A stretch of DNA of 64,000 bases from Pseudomonas sp. PDM04 (lineage in GTDB: Bacteria > Pseudomonadota > Gammaproteobacteria > Pseudomonadales > Pseudomonadaceae), in assembly GCF_014851765.1 (NCBI RefSeq), contig NZ_JACVAI010000005.1, forward strand, positions 248,001 through 312,000, read 5' to 3'. This document shows, in pieces, positions 33,914 through 42,518 of the stretch. A program made the translations under genes and the position numbers. Each line of letters starts with the position of its first letter. Position 1 is the first letter of the stretch. The notes under the pieces are model-generated. The model ran no database searches and was not told the origin of the DNA. It worked only from the letters and a program-made list of their open reading frames with translations.

Positions 33914-35188
33914 TCAGGCGCTCACATTTGCCAACGGCGGCAGTTTCGCCAGTTTCAACGCGATCAGCAACGCCACCACCAGCAACGCACCGATGAACAG
34001 GCCGATGCCGTTCCAGCCGCCGAGGTGCCAGAACACGCCGCCGGCGGTCCCGGCGATGCTCGAGCCGGCGTAGTAGCTGAACAGGTACAGCGACGATGCC
34101 TGGCCCTTGGCTTTGGTGGCGCGGCGGCCGATCCAGCTGCTGGCCACCGAATGCGCGCCGAAGAAGCCGAAGGTGAAAATCAGCATGCCGATGATGACCA
34201 CGGGCACCGGGGTGAGCAGGGTCAGGCCGAGACCGGCGAGCATCAGCACGATGGTGGCCCAGAGCACCTGGCGCCGGCCCAGCTTGTCCGCCAGGGCGCC
34301 GATTTTCGCTGAACTGTAGATGCCCGACAGGTATACGACCGAGAGCAGTCCGACGTAGGCCTGGTCCATATGGTACGGCTCGGCGAGCAGACGGTAGCCG
34401 ATGTAGTTGAACAGGGTGACGAACGCACCCATCAGGACAAAGGCTTCGAGAAACAACAGCGGCAAGCCGGCATCGCGAAAATGCATGGTGAAACCGTCCA
34501 GCAGGCTGCGCGGGTGCAGCGAGCGGGGGCGGAAGTTGCGCGATTCAGGGAGGATTTTCCAGAACACCGCCGCCGCGACCAGTGCCAGGCCGCCGACCAC
34601 CAGCATCGCCGTGTGCCAGCTGACGAAGTCGATCAAGACACCGGTGATCAAGCGCCCGCTCATGCCGCCGATGGCGTTGCCGCCGATGTACAGCCCCATC
34701 GCCAGGCCAATGTGGTTGGGGTGGATCTCCTCGCTCAGGTAGGTCATGGCTACCGCCGCCAGGCCGCTCAACGACAAGCCGATCAACGCACGCATCAGCA
34801 GCACGCCCTGCCAGCTCGGCATCATCGCACTGGCGATGGTGCACAACGCAGCGGCAAACAGCGCCAGGACCATCACCGGTTTGCGCCCGACGCGGTCGGA
34901 GATCGGCCCGGTGATCAGCAGGCCGATGGCAAGCATGCCGGTGGCCACCGACAGGATCAGGCTGCTCTGCGCAGCGTTGATGGCGTATTCGTGGGACAGC
35001 AGCGGCATCATCGGTTGCACGCAGTACAGCAACGCGAAGGTGGCAAAGCCGCCGCAGAACAATGCCAGCACCGTGCGCATGAACATCGGCGTGCCTTTTT
35101 CGATGTAGATATCCTTGAGCTCGGCGGCGGTCTCACCCAGTGCGGCGGGAGGAACTTCATGGGCGAGTGGAGCGACAACAGTTTTCAC
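33914..35188 (-). CDS. MFS transporter (YnfM/Bcr-type drug exporter-like)
   Basis: A 424-residue, 12-helix major facilitator. The start is GTG at 35188 (MKTVVAPLAHE..) with GAGGT five bases upstream. About 40 soluble residues precede the first helix; the motif A loop between helices 2 and 3 is GPISDRVGRKPVM and a second copy, GALADKLGRRQV, is between helices 8 and 9. The closest recognised family is YnfM-like exporters; substrate unknown. It is divergent from a LysR regulator 118 bases away, the common arrangement for a regulator and its target exporter. Confidence 0.8.
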   Translation of the reverse strand: MKTVVAPLAHEVPPAALGETAAELKDIYIEKGTPMFMRTVLALFCGGFATFALLYCVQPMMPLLSHEYAINAAQSSLILSVATGMLAIGLLITGPISDRVGRKPVMVLALFAAALCTIASAMMPSWQGVLLMRALIGLSLSGLAAVAMTYLSEEIHPNHIGLAMGLYIGGNAIGGMSGRLITGVLIDFVSWHTAMLVVGGLALVAAAVFWKILPESRNFRPRSLHPRSLLDGFTMHFRDAGLPLLFLEAFVLMGAFVTLFNYIGYRLLAEPYHMDQAYVGLLSVVYLSGIYSSAKIGALADKLGRRQVLWATIVLMLAGLGLTLLTPVPVVIIGMLIFTFGFFGAHSVASSWIGRRATKAKGQASSLYLFSYYAGSSIAGTAGGVFWHLGGWNGIGLFIGALLVVALLIALKLAKLPPLANVSA

Positions 35189-35230
35189 TTGAGACCTCGG
35201 AGCAGGCAGCCGGTCAGGCAATGAAAAAAG

Positions 35231-35258
35231 CATATAGCTGGCTAATGATTCAATCCAA
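35231..35258 (-). promoter_or_regulatory. Promoter-like pair for the MFS gene
   Basis: Minus strand TTGGAT-N16-TATATG, giving a start near 35224 and a leader of about 36 bases. The -35 abuts the palindrome CAATATATTG (35256-35265), a possible operator for the divergent LysR protein. Confidence 0.4.
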
Positions 35259-35306
35259 TATATTGTTCGACCTGTTTAAGAGGTTTTACGACCTAATGGA
35301 GTGTTC

Positions 35307-36203
35307 ATGGAATTGCGCCACCTGCGCTACTTCATCGCCGTGGCCGAGGAACTGCACTTCGGCCGTGCCGCCCAGATGCTGGGCATCTCGCAACCGCCGC
35401 TGAGCCAGCAGATCCAGGCGCTGGAACAGGAGGTTGGGGCGCGGTTGTTCGAACGCACCAATCGTCGGGTCGAATTGAGCGAAGCGGGGCGGTTGTTCCT
35501 GCAAGAGGCGCGACTGGTGTTGGCGCAGGTCGACAAAGCCGCCGATGTGGCGCGCCGGGCGCAGTTGGGTGAACTGGGCGAACTGAAGATGGGGTTCACC
35601 TCGTCGGCGCCGTTCAACTCGACCATTCCCCAGGCGATTTTTACCTTTCGCCAGCGCTTTCCAGCGGTGCATCTGACCCTGCGGGAAATGAGCAGTACCC
35701 AGGTGGCCGATGCGCTGGTGGATGAATCGATTGAAGTCGGCATCATGCGCCCGCTGGGTTTGCCGGATTCGCTCAGCGTGGTGGAATTGATGAGCGAACC
35801 CCTGGTGGCGGTGCTCAGCTCCAAGCATCCACTGGCGCTTGGCAGTGAAGACGGTCTGTTTCTTTCAGCCCTGGCTCAAGAGCCCTTTGTGTTTTTCCCA
35901 CGCAGTTACGGCAGTGGGTTGTATGCGCAGTTGTTGGCCCTGACACGGGATGCAGGGTTCAGCCCGAACTTCGCGCAAGAGGCGGGCGAGGCGATGACCA
36001 TCATCGGGCTGGTGGCCGCGGGGCTCGGCGTATCGGTGCTGCCCGCTTCCTACCAGCGGGTGCGCATCGATGGCGTGGTTTACCGGCGTTTGCTCGACCC
36101 GGCTGCGGTGTCGGCGGTGTGGCTGGTGCAGCGCAAGGATCAGAAATCGCCGATGGCCAAGGCGTTTGTGGCGTTGTTGACGAGCAAGGGTGAGGGTGGT
36201 TGA
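35307..36203 (+). CDS. LysR-family transcriptional regulator
   Basis: A 298-residue regulator. The N-terminal winged helix-turn-helix (MELRHLRYFIAVAEELHFGRAAQ..) and the effector-binding domain (about 90-295) are complete. ATG at 35307 is preferred over an in-frame GTG two codons upstream because similarity begins at MELRHLRYF. Divergent from the MFS exporter, which is its probable target. It ends 130 bases before the convergent 3' end of the aryl polyene operon. Confidence 0.88.
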   Translation: MELRHLRYFIAVAEELHFGRAAQMLGISQPPLSQQIQALEQEVGARLFERTNRRVELSEAGRLFLQEARLVLAQVDKAADVARRAQLGELGELKMGFTSSAPFNSTIPQAIFTFRQRFPAVHLTLREMSSTQVADALVDESIEVGIMRPLGLPDSLSVVELMSEPLVAVLSSKHPLALGSEDGLFLSALAQEPFVFFPRSYGSGLYAQLLALTRDAGFSPNFAQEAGEAMTIIGLVAAGLGVSVLPASYQRVRIDGVVYRRLLDPAAVSAVWLVQRKDQKSPMAKAFVALLTSKGEGG

Positions 36204-36240
36204 CCGTGGGCAAACAGATGCGTTTGAGGCAATCGAGGTC

Positions 36241-36261
36241 GCAGTGCGCAGTGCGCAGTGC
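36241..36261. repeat. Three tandem GCAGTGC units
   Basis: Three perfect 7-base direct repeats in the short space between the LysR stop and the shared terminator. Likely slippage-derived; no function suggested. Confidence 0.8.
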
Positions 36262-36296
36262 GCTGGGTGTGAAGGTTTGAAGCCGACCTGTTTGTG

Positions 36297-36320
36297 AAAG
36301 GGCGCCGAAAGGCGCCCTTT
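36297..36320. terminator. Bidirectional terminator, LysR gene and APE operon
   Basis: AAAGGGCGCC-GAAA-GGCGCCCTTT: a perfect 10-pair stem with a GNRA-type tetraloop, symmetric so that it can stop both the plus-strand LysR message and the minus-strand operon ending at 36333. Confidence 0.8.
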
Positions 36321-36332
36321 GTCGTTCTGGCG

Positions 36333-37562
36333 CTACTGAGACCAACGCCGGAAAATCAACGACGTGTTCACCCCGCCAAAGGCAAAGTTGTTGTTCATCA
36401 CGTACTGGTTGTGCATCTGCCGGAACTCGCCGCGCAGGTAGTCGAGTTGGCCGCAATGCGGGTCCACCACATCGAGATTGAGGGTGTGGACGTACAGGTC
36501 GCGATTGAGCATTTCGATGCTGAACCAGGACTCCAGTGCACCGCAGGCGCCGAGGGTGTGGCCGAGGAAGCTCTTTTGCGAACTGATCGGCATGTGCTCG
36601 CCGAACAGGCTGCTGGTCGCCAGGGTTTCGGCGATGTCGCCCTGTTCGGTGGCGGTGCCGTGGCCGTTGACGTAGCCGATGTCCGATGGCTGCAAGCTGG
36701 CGTCTTCCAGTGCCAGTTCCATGGCGCGGCGCATGGTCGCCTGTTCCGGGCGGGTGGTGTGCTGGCCGTCGGCGTTGCTGCCGAAGCCGACGATTTCGGC
36801 GTGGATATGCGCGCCGCGCGCCAGGGCATGCTCGAGTTCTTCGAGCACCAGCATGCCGCCACCTTCACCGATCACCAGGCCGTCGCGACCGCTGTCGTAG
36901 GGGCGCGGCGACGTCTGTGGCGCGTCGTTCTTCAGGCTGGTGGCATACAGCGCGTCGAACACCATGGCTTCAGTGGGGCACAGTTCTTCGGCACCACCGG
37001 CCAGCATCAGTGGCAGGCGACCGAACTTGATCGCTTCATAGGCATAGCCGATGCCCTGGCTGCCGCTGGTGCAGGCGCTGGAGGTGGGGATCAGCCGGCC
37101 GGTCAGGCCGAAGAAGATGCTGATGTTCGCCGCCGTGGTGTGCGGCATCATTCGCACGTAGGAGTTGGCATTGAGGCCCTCGGCGACTGAGTTGAGCAGC
37201 ATGTTGCCGAACGCCTTGATCTCGTCGGTGCTGCCCGTGGACGAACCGCAGGCGACACCCATGCGCCCGTCCTTGATCGACTCGTCGCCCAGCAATCCGG
37301 CGTCGGCCAATGCCTGTTCCGCCGCACCGACGGCCAGGCGCGAGACGCGGCCCATGCTGCGCAGTTGCTTGCGAGTCCAGTGGCTTGGCACTTTGAAATC
37401 ATCGATCGGGCCGGCCAGGCGTGTGTTGAGTTCGGTGAAGCGATCCCACTCGTGCATCCGGCGAATGCCGCTGCGATTGCCCGCGAAATGGGCGGCGATG
37501 GTGTCCCAGTCGCTGCCCAGCGAGGTGATGCCGGCCATGCCGGTGACGACGACGCGCTTCAT
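36333..37562 (-). CDS. apeR: APE beta-ketoacyl-ACP synthase (ApeR-type)
   Basis: A 409-residue FabF-like condensing enzyme. Catalytic Cys164 (SSACTSGSQ), His301 (NGHGTATEQGD) and His335 (FLGHTLGACG) are all present, so it should be fully active. It is the last gene of the aryl polyene operon, in the KS-DH-KR-KS order that matches apeO-P-Q-R. In the Xenorhabdus system ApeR is a second ketosynthase; an initiating or priming role is likely. Its ATG overlaps the preceding stop (TGATG). Confidence 0.85.
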   Translation of the reverse strand: MKRVVVTGMAGITSLGSDWDTIAAHFAGNRSGIRRMHEWDRFTELNTRLAGPIDDFKVPSHWTRKQLRSMGRVSRLAVGAAEQALADAGLLGDESIKDGRMGVACGSSTGSTDEIKAFGNMLLNSVAEGLNANSYVRMMPHTTAANISIFFGLTGRLIPTSSACTSGSQGIGYAYEAIKFGRLPLMLAGGAEELCPTEAMVFDALYATSLKNDAPQTSPRPYDSGRDGLVIGEGGGMLVLEELEHALARGAHIHAEIVGFGSNADGQHTTRPEQATMRRAMELALEDASLQPSDIGYVNGHGTATEQGDIAETLATSSLFGEHMPISSQKSFLGHTLGACGALESWFSIEMLNRDLYVHTLNLDVVDPHCGQLDYLRGEFRQMHNQYVMNNNFAFGGVNTSLIFRRWSQ

Positions 37563-38290
37563 CAGCACAGGCCCCCGTTGACGGCCAGCACCTGCCGGGT
37601 GATGTACGACGCTTCCGCGGACATCAGGAAATTCACCGCGCCGGCCACTTCTTCAGGCGTGCCCATGCGTTGTGCGGGAATCATTTTCATCAGTTCTTCC
37701 ACCGGCACATTTTCGTCGAGCATGGCTGTGTCGATCAGGCCGGGGGCGACACAGTTGACGGTGATTCTGCGCTTGCCCAGTTCGATGGCCAGTGCCTTGG
37801 CCGCGCCGATCAGGCCGGCCTTCGAAGCGCTGTAGTTGACCTGGCCGCGATTGCCGATCAAACCGGAAACCGAGGTGATGCAAACGATGCGTCCGGCCGC
37901 GCGACGACGGATCATCGGCATCATGACCGGGTGCAGCACGTTGTAGAAACCGTCGAGGTTGGTCCGCATCACCACATCCCAATCATCCTCGCTCAGCGCT
38001 GGAAATGCACCGTCGCGTGTCAGGCCGGCGTTGAGCACCACACCGTAATAGGCGCCGTGGCTGTCAACGTCGGCTTCCAGGACCGCCTTGCAACTGGCGC
38101 GGTCGGAGACGTCGAATGGCAGGATGCGCGCCTGGCGGCCCAAGGCTTCGATGTCGGCCTTCACGGCCTCGGCGTCCGCAAGGCCGTTGCGGCAATGCAG
38201 CACGATGTCGTAGCCGGCCTGGGCCAGGCGCAGGGCGATGGCGCGGCCGATGCCACGGCTGGAACCGGTGACCAGTACGGATTCAGTCAT
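37562..38290 (-). CDS. apeQ: APE 3-ketoacyl-ACP reductase (ApeQ, FabG-like)
   Basis: A 242-residue short-chain dehydrogenase. The NADP site TGSSRGIG is at residues 8-15 and the catalytic Ser140, Tyr153 and Lys157 (NYSASK) are intact. It reduces the beta-keto group after each extension of the polyene chain. Start overlaps the dehydratase gene stop, and its stop overlaps apeR. Confidence 0.88.
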   Translation of the reverse strand: MTESVLVTGSSRGIGRAIALRLAQAGYDIVLHCRNGLADAEAVKADIEALGRQARILPFDVSDRASCKAVLEADVDSHGAYYGVVLNAGLTRDGAFPALSEDDWDVVMRTNLDGFYNVLHPVMMPMIRRRAAGRIVCITSVSGLIGNRGQVNYSASKAGLIGAAKALAIELGKRRITVNCVAPGLIDTAMLDENVPVEELMKMIPAQRMGTPEEVAGAVNFLMSAEASYITRQVLAVNGGLC

Positions 38291-38763
38291 GCCTGGGTTC
38301 CTTGTGAAGGGGCTTGTGGCGTTTCATGGAGGTATTGGGCCGCCTGCGGCGGTCGAAACACATTCAGACGAGCGGTCGCATGAATGCCGGGAGCGTTGAT
38401 ATGGCATTCGAACACGCCCATGCCGTTCTCGTCTTCCAGCGAGCGAATGCCGTGAATGGCCAGCTCGGTTCCCGCAGGGAAATGATCGACGTTGCATTCG
38501 AACTTGCGCGTGCCCAGCAGGAAACCCAGCGCCACGGCATCGCCGCGCTGACGCGCATGGCAACCGGCGTAGGCGGCCACGCTCTGGGCCATCAATTCGA
38601 TGCCGACCCATGCCGGCAGGCCGCCGTCGGGACGACTGAACAGGCCGTCGGGCCTGACGGTGAGGCGGGTGCGAATCTGCTCGTCATCGAACGCCAGGAT
38701 CTGATCGATGAGGATCATGTCGCCGGCGTGCGGCAGCAGTTCGGCGAGCGGCCAGTCAATCAT
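38287..38763 (-). CDS. apeP: APE hotdog-fold dehydratase subunit (ApeP)
   Basis: A 158-residue single-hotdog protein beginning MIDWPLAELLPHAGDMILID, the FabA/FabZ-like ApeP family. LPHAGDM supplies the catalytic His and PAWVGIELMAQSVAAYAG the central helix. In characterised APE systems ApeP pairs with the second dehydratase ApeI; here ApeI appears as the C-terminal domain of the ligase at 50424-52106. Keeping the double bonds unreduced (no enoyl reductase is encoded) yields the polyene. Confidence 0.82.
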   Translation of the reverse strand: MIDWPLAELLPHAGDMILIDQILAFDDEQIRTRLTVRPDGLFSRPDGGLPAWVGIELMAQSVAAYAGCHARQRGDAVALGFLLGTRKFECNVDHFPAGTELAIHGIRSLEDENGMGVFECHINAPGIHATARLNVFRPPQAAQYLHETPQAPSQGTQA

Positions 38764-39956
38764 GGGGCGTCTCCGATAATCAGGCTGACATTATTGCCAC
38801 CGAAGGCAAAGGAATTGCTCATCAGATAGCGAGGTGCAATGGACGTCAGATGATCGGTTGTGGTCACCCATTTCAAGGGCGGCAGGTCGGGATCCTGCTG
38901 GCCGTCCCAGACATGAGGCGGCAGCGCTTGCCGGTGGTTGTCCGCACTCAGGCTCAGCCAGCAGAACGCCGCTTCCAGCGCGCCGGCTGCGCCGAGGGTG
39001 TGGCCCGTCATGGGTTTGGTCGACGAGCACGGCACGCCGTGCGCAAACAGCGCCGCGACGGCCAGGCTTTCCATGGCGTCGTTGTGTTGGGTGGCCGTGC
39101 CGTGCAGGTTCAGGTAGCTGATCTGTCCAGGTTGCAGCTGAGCCCGGCTCAAGGCCTTGCGCATCGCTTGCAGGGCGCCGCGGCCGGTCGGCTCCGGTGC
39201 GGAAATGTGGTGGGCATCGGAACTGGCGCCGCAGCCGAGCAGGGCAATCGAGGGGGTGTCGTTCGGCTGTCGGGTCATCAGGAACAGCGCCGCCGCTTCA
39301 CCGATGTTGATCCCGTTGCGGTTCACCGAGAAGGGGTTGCAGCGTTGTCCCGACACGGCTTCCAGCGCAGAAAAGCCATTGAGGGTCAGTTTGCACAGCG
39401 TGTCCACGCCCCCGCACAGCACGGCGTCGCACAGGCCCAGATCCAGCAGGCGTTGCGCGCTCATCAGCGCCCGGGCGCTGGAGGTGCAGGCGGTGGAAAT
39501 CACGTAGGCCGGACCGCTCGACTGCAGCCAGTCCGCCAGGAAGTCCGCCGGTGCGCCGAGCTCCTGTTGTCGGTAGTCGTATTCGGCCGGGAACTGCTGT
39601 TCGCGGATGTAATGGGCCAGGCCTTGGCTGGCTTCGTCGATGCCCGACGTGCTGGTGCCAAGGACCACGCCGATACGGTCGCGCCCGTAGGTGTGGATCG
39701 CGCGGTCGATGTCGTCGCGGATCTGCAACGCCGCTTCCAGCAACAGTTGGTTGTTGCGGCTGCTTTGCCGTGCCAGTTCCGGGGGGATCGGCGCCAGCTC
39801 ACCGCGCACGGCGGCCACGGGTATCGAACGTTCCGGCACCCAGCCGGCCTCGCTGCGCATGCCGGAGCAATCGCCGGCAAACAGGTTGCGCGCAACCTGC
39901 TGTTTGTCGCGGCCAAGGGCGCAGATCACCCCGAGGGCATTGAGGTAGGCGGTCAT
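38760..39956 (-). CDS. apeO: APE elongating beta-ketoacyl-ACP synthase (ApeO-type)
   Basis: A 398-residue condensing enzyme with Cys157 (STACTSSA), His285 (NLHGTATQH) and His319 (TGHTLGAAG). In the Xenorhabdus pathway ApeO forms the elongating heterodimer with the chain length factor ApeC (here 53935-54654). Linked by ATGA overlaps to the genes on both sides. Confidence 0.83.
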   Translation of the reverse strand: MTAYLNALGVICALGRDKQQVARNLFAGDCSGMRSEAGWVPERSIPVAAVRGELAPIPPELARQSSRNNQLLLEAALQIRDDIDRAIHTYGRDRIGVVLGTSTSGIDEASQGLAHYIREQQFPAEYDYRQQELGAPADFLADWLQSSGPAYVISTACTSSARALMSAQRLLDLGLCDAVLCGGVDTLCKLTLNGFSALEAVSGQRCNPFSVNRNGINIGEAAALFLMTRQPNDTPSIALLGCGASSDAHHISAPEPTGRGALQAMRKALSRAQLQPGQISYLNLHGTATQHNDAMESLAVAALFAHGVPCSSTKPMTGHTLGAAGALEAAFCWLSLSADNHRQALPPHVWDGQQDPDLPPLKWVTTTDHLTSIAPRYLMSNSFAFGGNNVSLIIGDAP

Positions 39957-40549
39957 GGGGTTTCACCGGTCAGCGGCGTGACTTGATACGTCGGGCCCTT
40001 GGGCAGTTTCAGTTCAAAGTTCAACGGTTGGGAGTAGCGCACATCCCAATGCTCCGGCAACGAGCGCTGGGCGCCATGTTGCCAGGCCTGCGGGTAGTTG
40101 ACCGACAATTCGTTCCCGGGTGTCAGGGCGAACAGCAATGCGGCGAACAATGCCCGTGCCTCCGGGTCAGGGGGGAGCAAGCCGTCCGCCTGCCACTGGC
40201 CGGCGATCAGTTTCTGGCGTGCCTGGGGGATGCCCAGCAAATCCATCATCGACCAGCGAATGCCCGGCCCTTCGCGGGCGATCACCAGCACCCAGTCCTG
40301 ACGCTGGCCGTCCAGCAGGCGCTGGATGTGCAATTGTTGAGGCAATGGCAGGTTCGGCGTTTGCTCTGGCAGCGGTGGTCGGCTGGTGCATGCGCTCAGC
40401 AGCAAGGCAGCAAACAGCAGACCTGTCGGAGCGAGCTTGCTCGCCAGGCGCTGCCAGGCACCGCGGGCATTCAGAAAACCAGCGTTATCGTTGACGACCA
40501 TCGCGAGCAGGTTCGCTCCTGCAGAGCACGCACGATTAACGTTGAACAT
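39953..40549 (-). CDS. DUF3261-type lipoprotein of the APE operon, REPIN-extended N-terminus
   Basis: About 198 residues, predicted outer-membrane lipoprotein: hydrophobic LLFAALLLSAC with the lipobox Cys near residue 52, followed by a PPLPEQTPNLPLP stretch and a DUF3261-like domain. The ATG at 40549 overlaps the methyltransferase stop (TGATG; an in-frame GTG at 40552 is also possible). Residues about 10-41 are encoded by a REP doublet read in frame and supply the basic residues of the signal n-region. A start at the internal ATG (MVVNDNAG..) is conceivable. Probably works with the LolA-like and MMPL proteins in placing the aryl polyene lipid. Confidence 0.75.
   Translation of the reverse strand: MFNVNRACSAGANLLAMVVNDNAGFLNARGAWQRLASKLAPTGLLFAALLLSACTSRPPLPEQTPNLPLPQQLHIQRLLDGQRQDWVLVIAREGPGIRWSMMDLLGIPQARQKLIAGQWQADGLLPPDPEARALFAALLFALTPGNELSVNYPQAWQHGAQRSLPEHWDVRYSQPLNFELKLPKGPTYQVTPLTGETP
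40424..40524. repeat. REPIN inside lipoprotein gene (translated)
   Basis: Arms TCGGAGCGAGCTTGCTCGCCA (left) and TCGCGAGCAGGTTCGCTCCTGC (right) around a loop containing AGCGTTATCGTTGACGACCA. On the coding strand it reads GANLLAMVVNDNAG .. LASKLAP in frame with the lipoprotein. Confidence 0.85.
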
Positions 40550-41274
40550 CACTCAGTCTCTGCCAATGGCTTGCGCGCCACCACGTTGACCAGGGTTTCT
40601 TCCCGCTGGCCAAAGGGTTTCGGCTGGCGCAGGCCAAAACGTTCAAGCAGGCCGAAATCCCTGGACCGGCTCCACCACAAATACGGATAAGACACGTTGT
40701 GCGGCTCGAATTCAAAACCCTGGCGACGGATCATCTCGAGGTACTGGGCGGCGCTTTTCTGCACGTGCATGGGGTGGCGGAACAACCAGCGGATGACCCA
40801 GGTATCAATGTAAGCCTCGGTGGACTCGGCGAACAGCAGGTAGCCACCCGGCTTGAGCACCCGGTAGAACTCGGCCAGGGCCTTTTCCTGTTCCACCAGA
40901 TGATGGAAGGTCTGGTGACAGAACAACAGGTCGACGCTGGCATCCGGTACGGGCAGGGTGGCGCAGTCACCGCCCAGCAGCTCGACGTCGATGCCCTGGC
41001 GCCCGGCTTCTGTGTGGCTCTGGTCGAGGCTGTGCGGGTCGGCATCGACACCGAGCAGGCGCTGTGGGGCAAAGGTCTGGCGCAGGTGCTGAAAGGACTT
41101 GCCCTGGCCGCAACCGGCATCGAGCAGCACGGGACGGTCCGGCAACGGTTCGCTGAACAGGCTGCGCAGATCATTGATCGCCACCCGTAATACATGATGC
41201 TGCCAGGTATGGCTGCGCAGGAACCAGAGACCGAAGCGGGTCTCCTCGACGTAGTGGTCGCTCAAGTAATTCAT
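40549..41274 (-). CDS. SAM-dependent methyltransferase of the APE operon
   Basis: A 241-residue class I methyltransferase: motif I LLDAGCGQGKS at about 50-60, acidic LGVDADPHSLD, and the post-II DLLFCHQTFHHL segment typical of UbiE/COQ5-like small-molecule enzymes. In aryl polyene pathways a methyltransferase decorates the aryl head group, so C- or O-methylation of the phenol is the likely reaction. Coupled by ATGA to the flavoprotein gene upstream. Confidence 0.78.
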   Translation of the reverse strand: MNYLSDHYVEETRFGLWFLRSHTWQHHVLRVAINDLRSLFSEPLPDRPVLLDAGCGQGKSFQHLRQTFAPQRLLGVDADPHSLDQSHTEAGRQGIDVELLGGDCATLPVPDASVDLLFCHQTFHHLVEQEKALAEFYRVLKPGGYLLFAESTEAYIDTWVIRWLFRHPMHVQKSAAQYLEMIRRQGFEFEPHNVSYPYLWWSRSRDFGLLERFGLRQPKPFGQREETLVNVVARKPLAETE

Positions 41275-42518
41275 GTTGCATCCCTTGCACAGAGTTCTGA
41301 CAGCATTCGCAGTCGGCGTTTGGGTTCGGCGACGAACGGGTTGCGCTCATCCCAGGCGTAACCGGCGAGAATCGAGCTGATCATGCGGCGGATGTCGGGC
41401 GAGCTGTCCGGATGATAAATCACATCCTGAAACGTGCCGGCGTACCAGCCCTCGACGTAACAGCGGAACGTATCGACACCGCGCTTGAGCGGTTCAGCGA
41501 ATTCACGCTGCCAGTCGACACGTTCTCCTTGCAACTGACGGTGCAGGACCCCGGCGGCCATGCTCGCCGAGCGCATGGCGATGGTCACGCCGGACGAGAA
41601 GACCGGGTCGAGAAATTCCGCCGCGTTGCCCAGCAAGGCATAGCCCGGACCATGCAGGGTCTTGACGTTGGCCGAATACCCGCCGATGACGCGTGCCGGG
41701 GTGTCCCACACGGCATTGCCCAGCACGCCGCCGAGGCTGGGGGTCTGGGCAACGAAACCGCGCAGGCAGTCGTCCAGGTTCTCGCTGCACCCCTGAAAAT
41801 GCTCCGCTGCCGCCACCACGCCCAGCGAGCAGCGGCCATTGCTGAACGGGATGGTCCAGAACCAGATATCGCGCTGGGTCGGATGGGTGGTGATGAGGAT
41901 TTTCGTGCGGTCGAAACCCGGTTGGTCGATATGGTCTTCGATGTGGGTGAACACCGCCTGGCGCACCGGGAAGTTCGACGGTGCCTCAAGGTCGAGCAAG
42001 CGCGGCAGGACGCGGCCGTAGCCGCTGGCATCGAGCATGAAATCGGCTTCGATGCGGTACTCGCTGCCGTCTTCGCGTTGCACGCCCAGCCACGGTTTTT
42101 CCCGGTCGATGTCGACGCTGACGATGGTCTCGCCGTAGCGGATGTCCACGCCTTGCAGCGCTGCCTGATCGGCCAGCAGCTTGTCGAAATCCGCCCGCAG
42201 GACCTGGAAGGTCGTCGGTTTGCCCTGGCTGAAGGTGTCGCCAAAGTCGAAGCTGGTGTACTGCTCGCCCCAGGCGAACGCCGCGCCGGTTTTCAGCTGG
42301 AACCCGGCGGCGTTGACCGCATCGAGCATGCCGGCTTCCTCGACGAAGTCCAGGCAATGGGACAACAGGCTTTCGCCGATGGAAAACCGTGGAAAGTGCT
42401 GGCGTTCGATCACCAGCACGTCATGCCCTTTGCGCTTGAGCAGCGCGGCAGCGATGGCACCCGAAGGGCCCGCCCCGATGATCACGACCTGACGACGTTC
42501 CATTTCAGCGGTTGGCAT
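41271..42518 (-). CDS. FAD-dependent, tryptophan-halogenase-like oxidoreductase
   Basis: A 415-residue flavoprotein. The dinucleotide fold GAGPSG is at residues 15-20, FPRFSIGESLLS matches the second family motif, WFWTIP (219-224) fits the WxWxIP signature of flavin-dependent halogenases, and Lys76 in FQLKTGAAFAWG occupies the place of the halogenase catalytic lysine. Start ATG at 42518 with AAGGA six bases upstream, overlapping the previous gene by 14 bases. It could halogenate or hydroxylate the aryl head, or be a related reductase without halogenation. No flavin reductase is encoded nearby. Confidence 0.72.
   Translation of the reverse strand: MPTAEMERRQVVIIGAGPSGAIAAALLKRKGHDVLVIERQHFPRFSIGESLLSHCLDFVEEAGMLDAVNAAGFQLKTGAAFAWGEQYTSFDFGDTFSQGKPTTFQVLRADFDKLLADQAALQGVDIRYGETIVSVDIDREKPWLGVQREDGSEYRIEADFMLDASGYGRVLPRLLDLEAPSNFPVRQAVFTHIEDHIDQPGFDRTKILITTHPTQRDIWFWTIPFSNGRCSLGVVAAAEHFQGCSENLDDCLRGFVAQTPSLGGVLGNAVWDTPARVIGGYSANVKTLHGPGYALLGNAAEFLDPVFSSGVTIAMRSASMAAGVLHRQLQGERVDWQREFAEPLKRGVDTFRCYVEGWYAGTFQDVIYHPDSSPDIRRMISSILAGYAWDERNPFVAEPKRRLRMLSELCARDAT

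Noticed and set aside
36333..39956. The KS-DH-KR-KS block as primary fatty acid synthesis (fabF/fabA/fabG/fabB)
   Set aside because: Operon context with ammonia-lyase, aryl ligase, MMPL and glycosyltransferase, and absence of acpP, fabD or enoyl reductase, indicates a specialised aryl polyene pathway.
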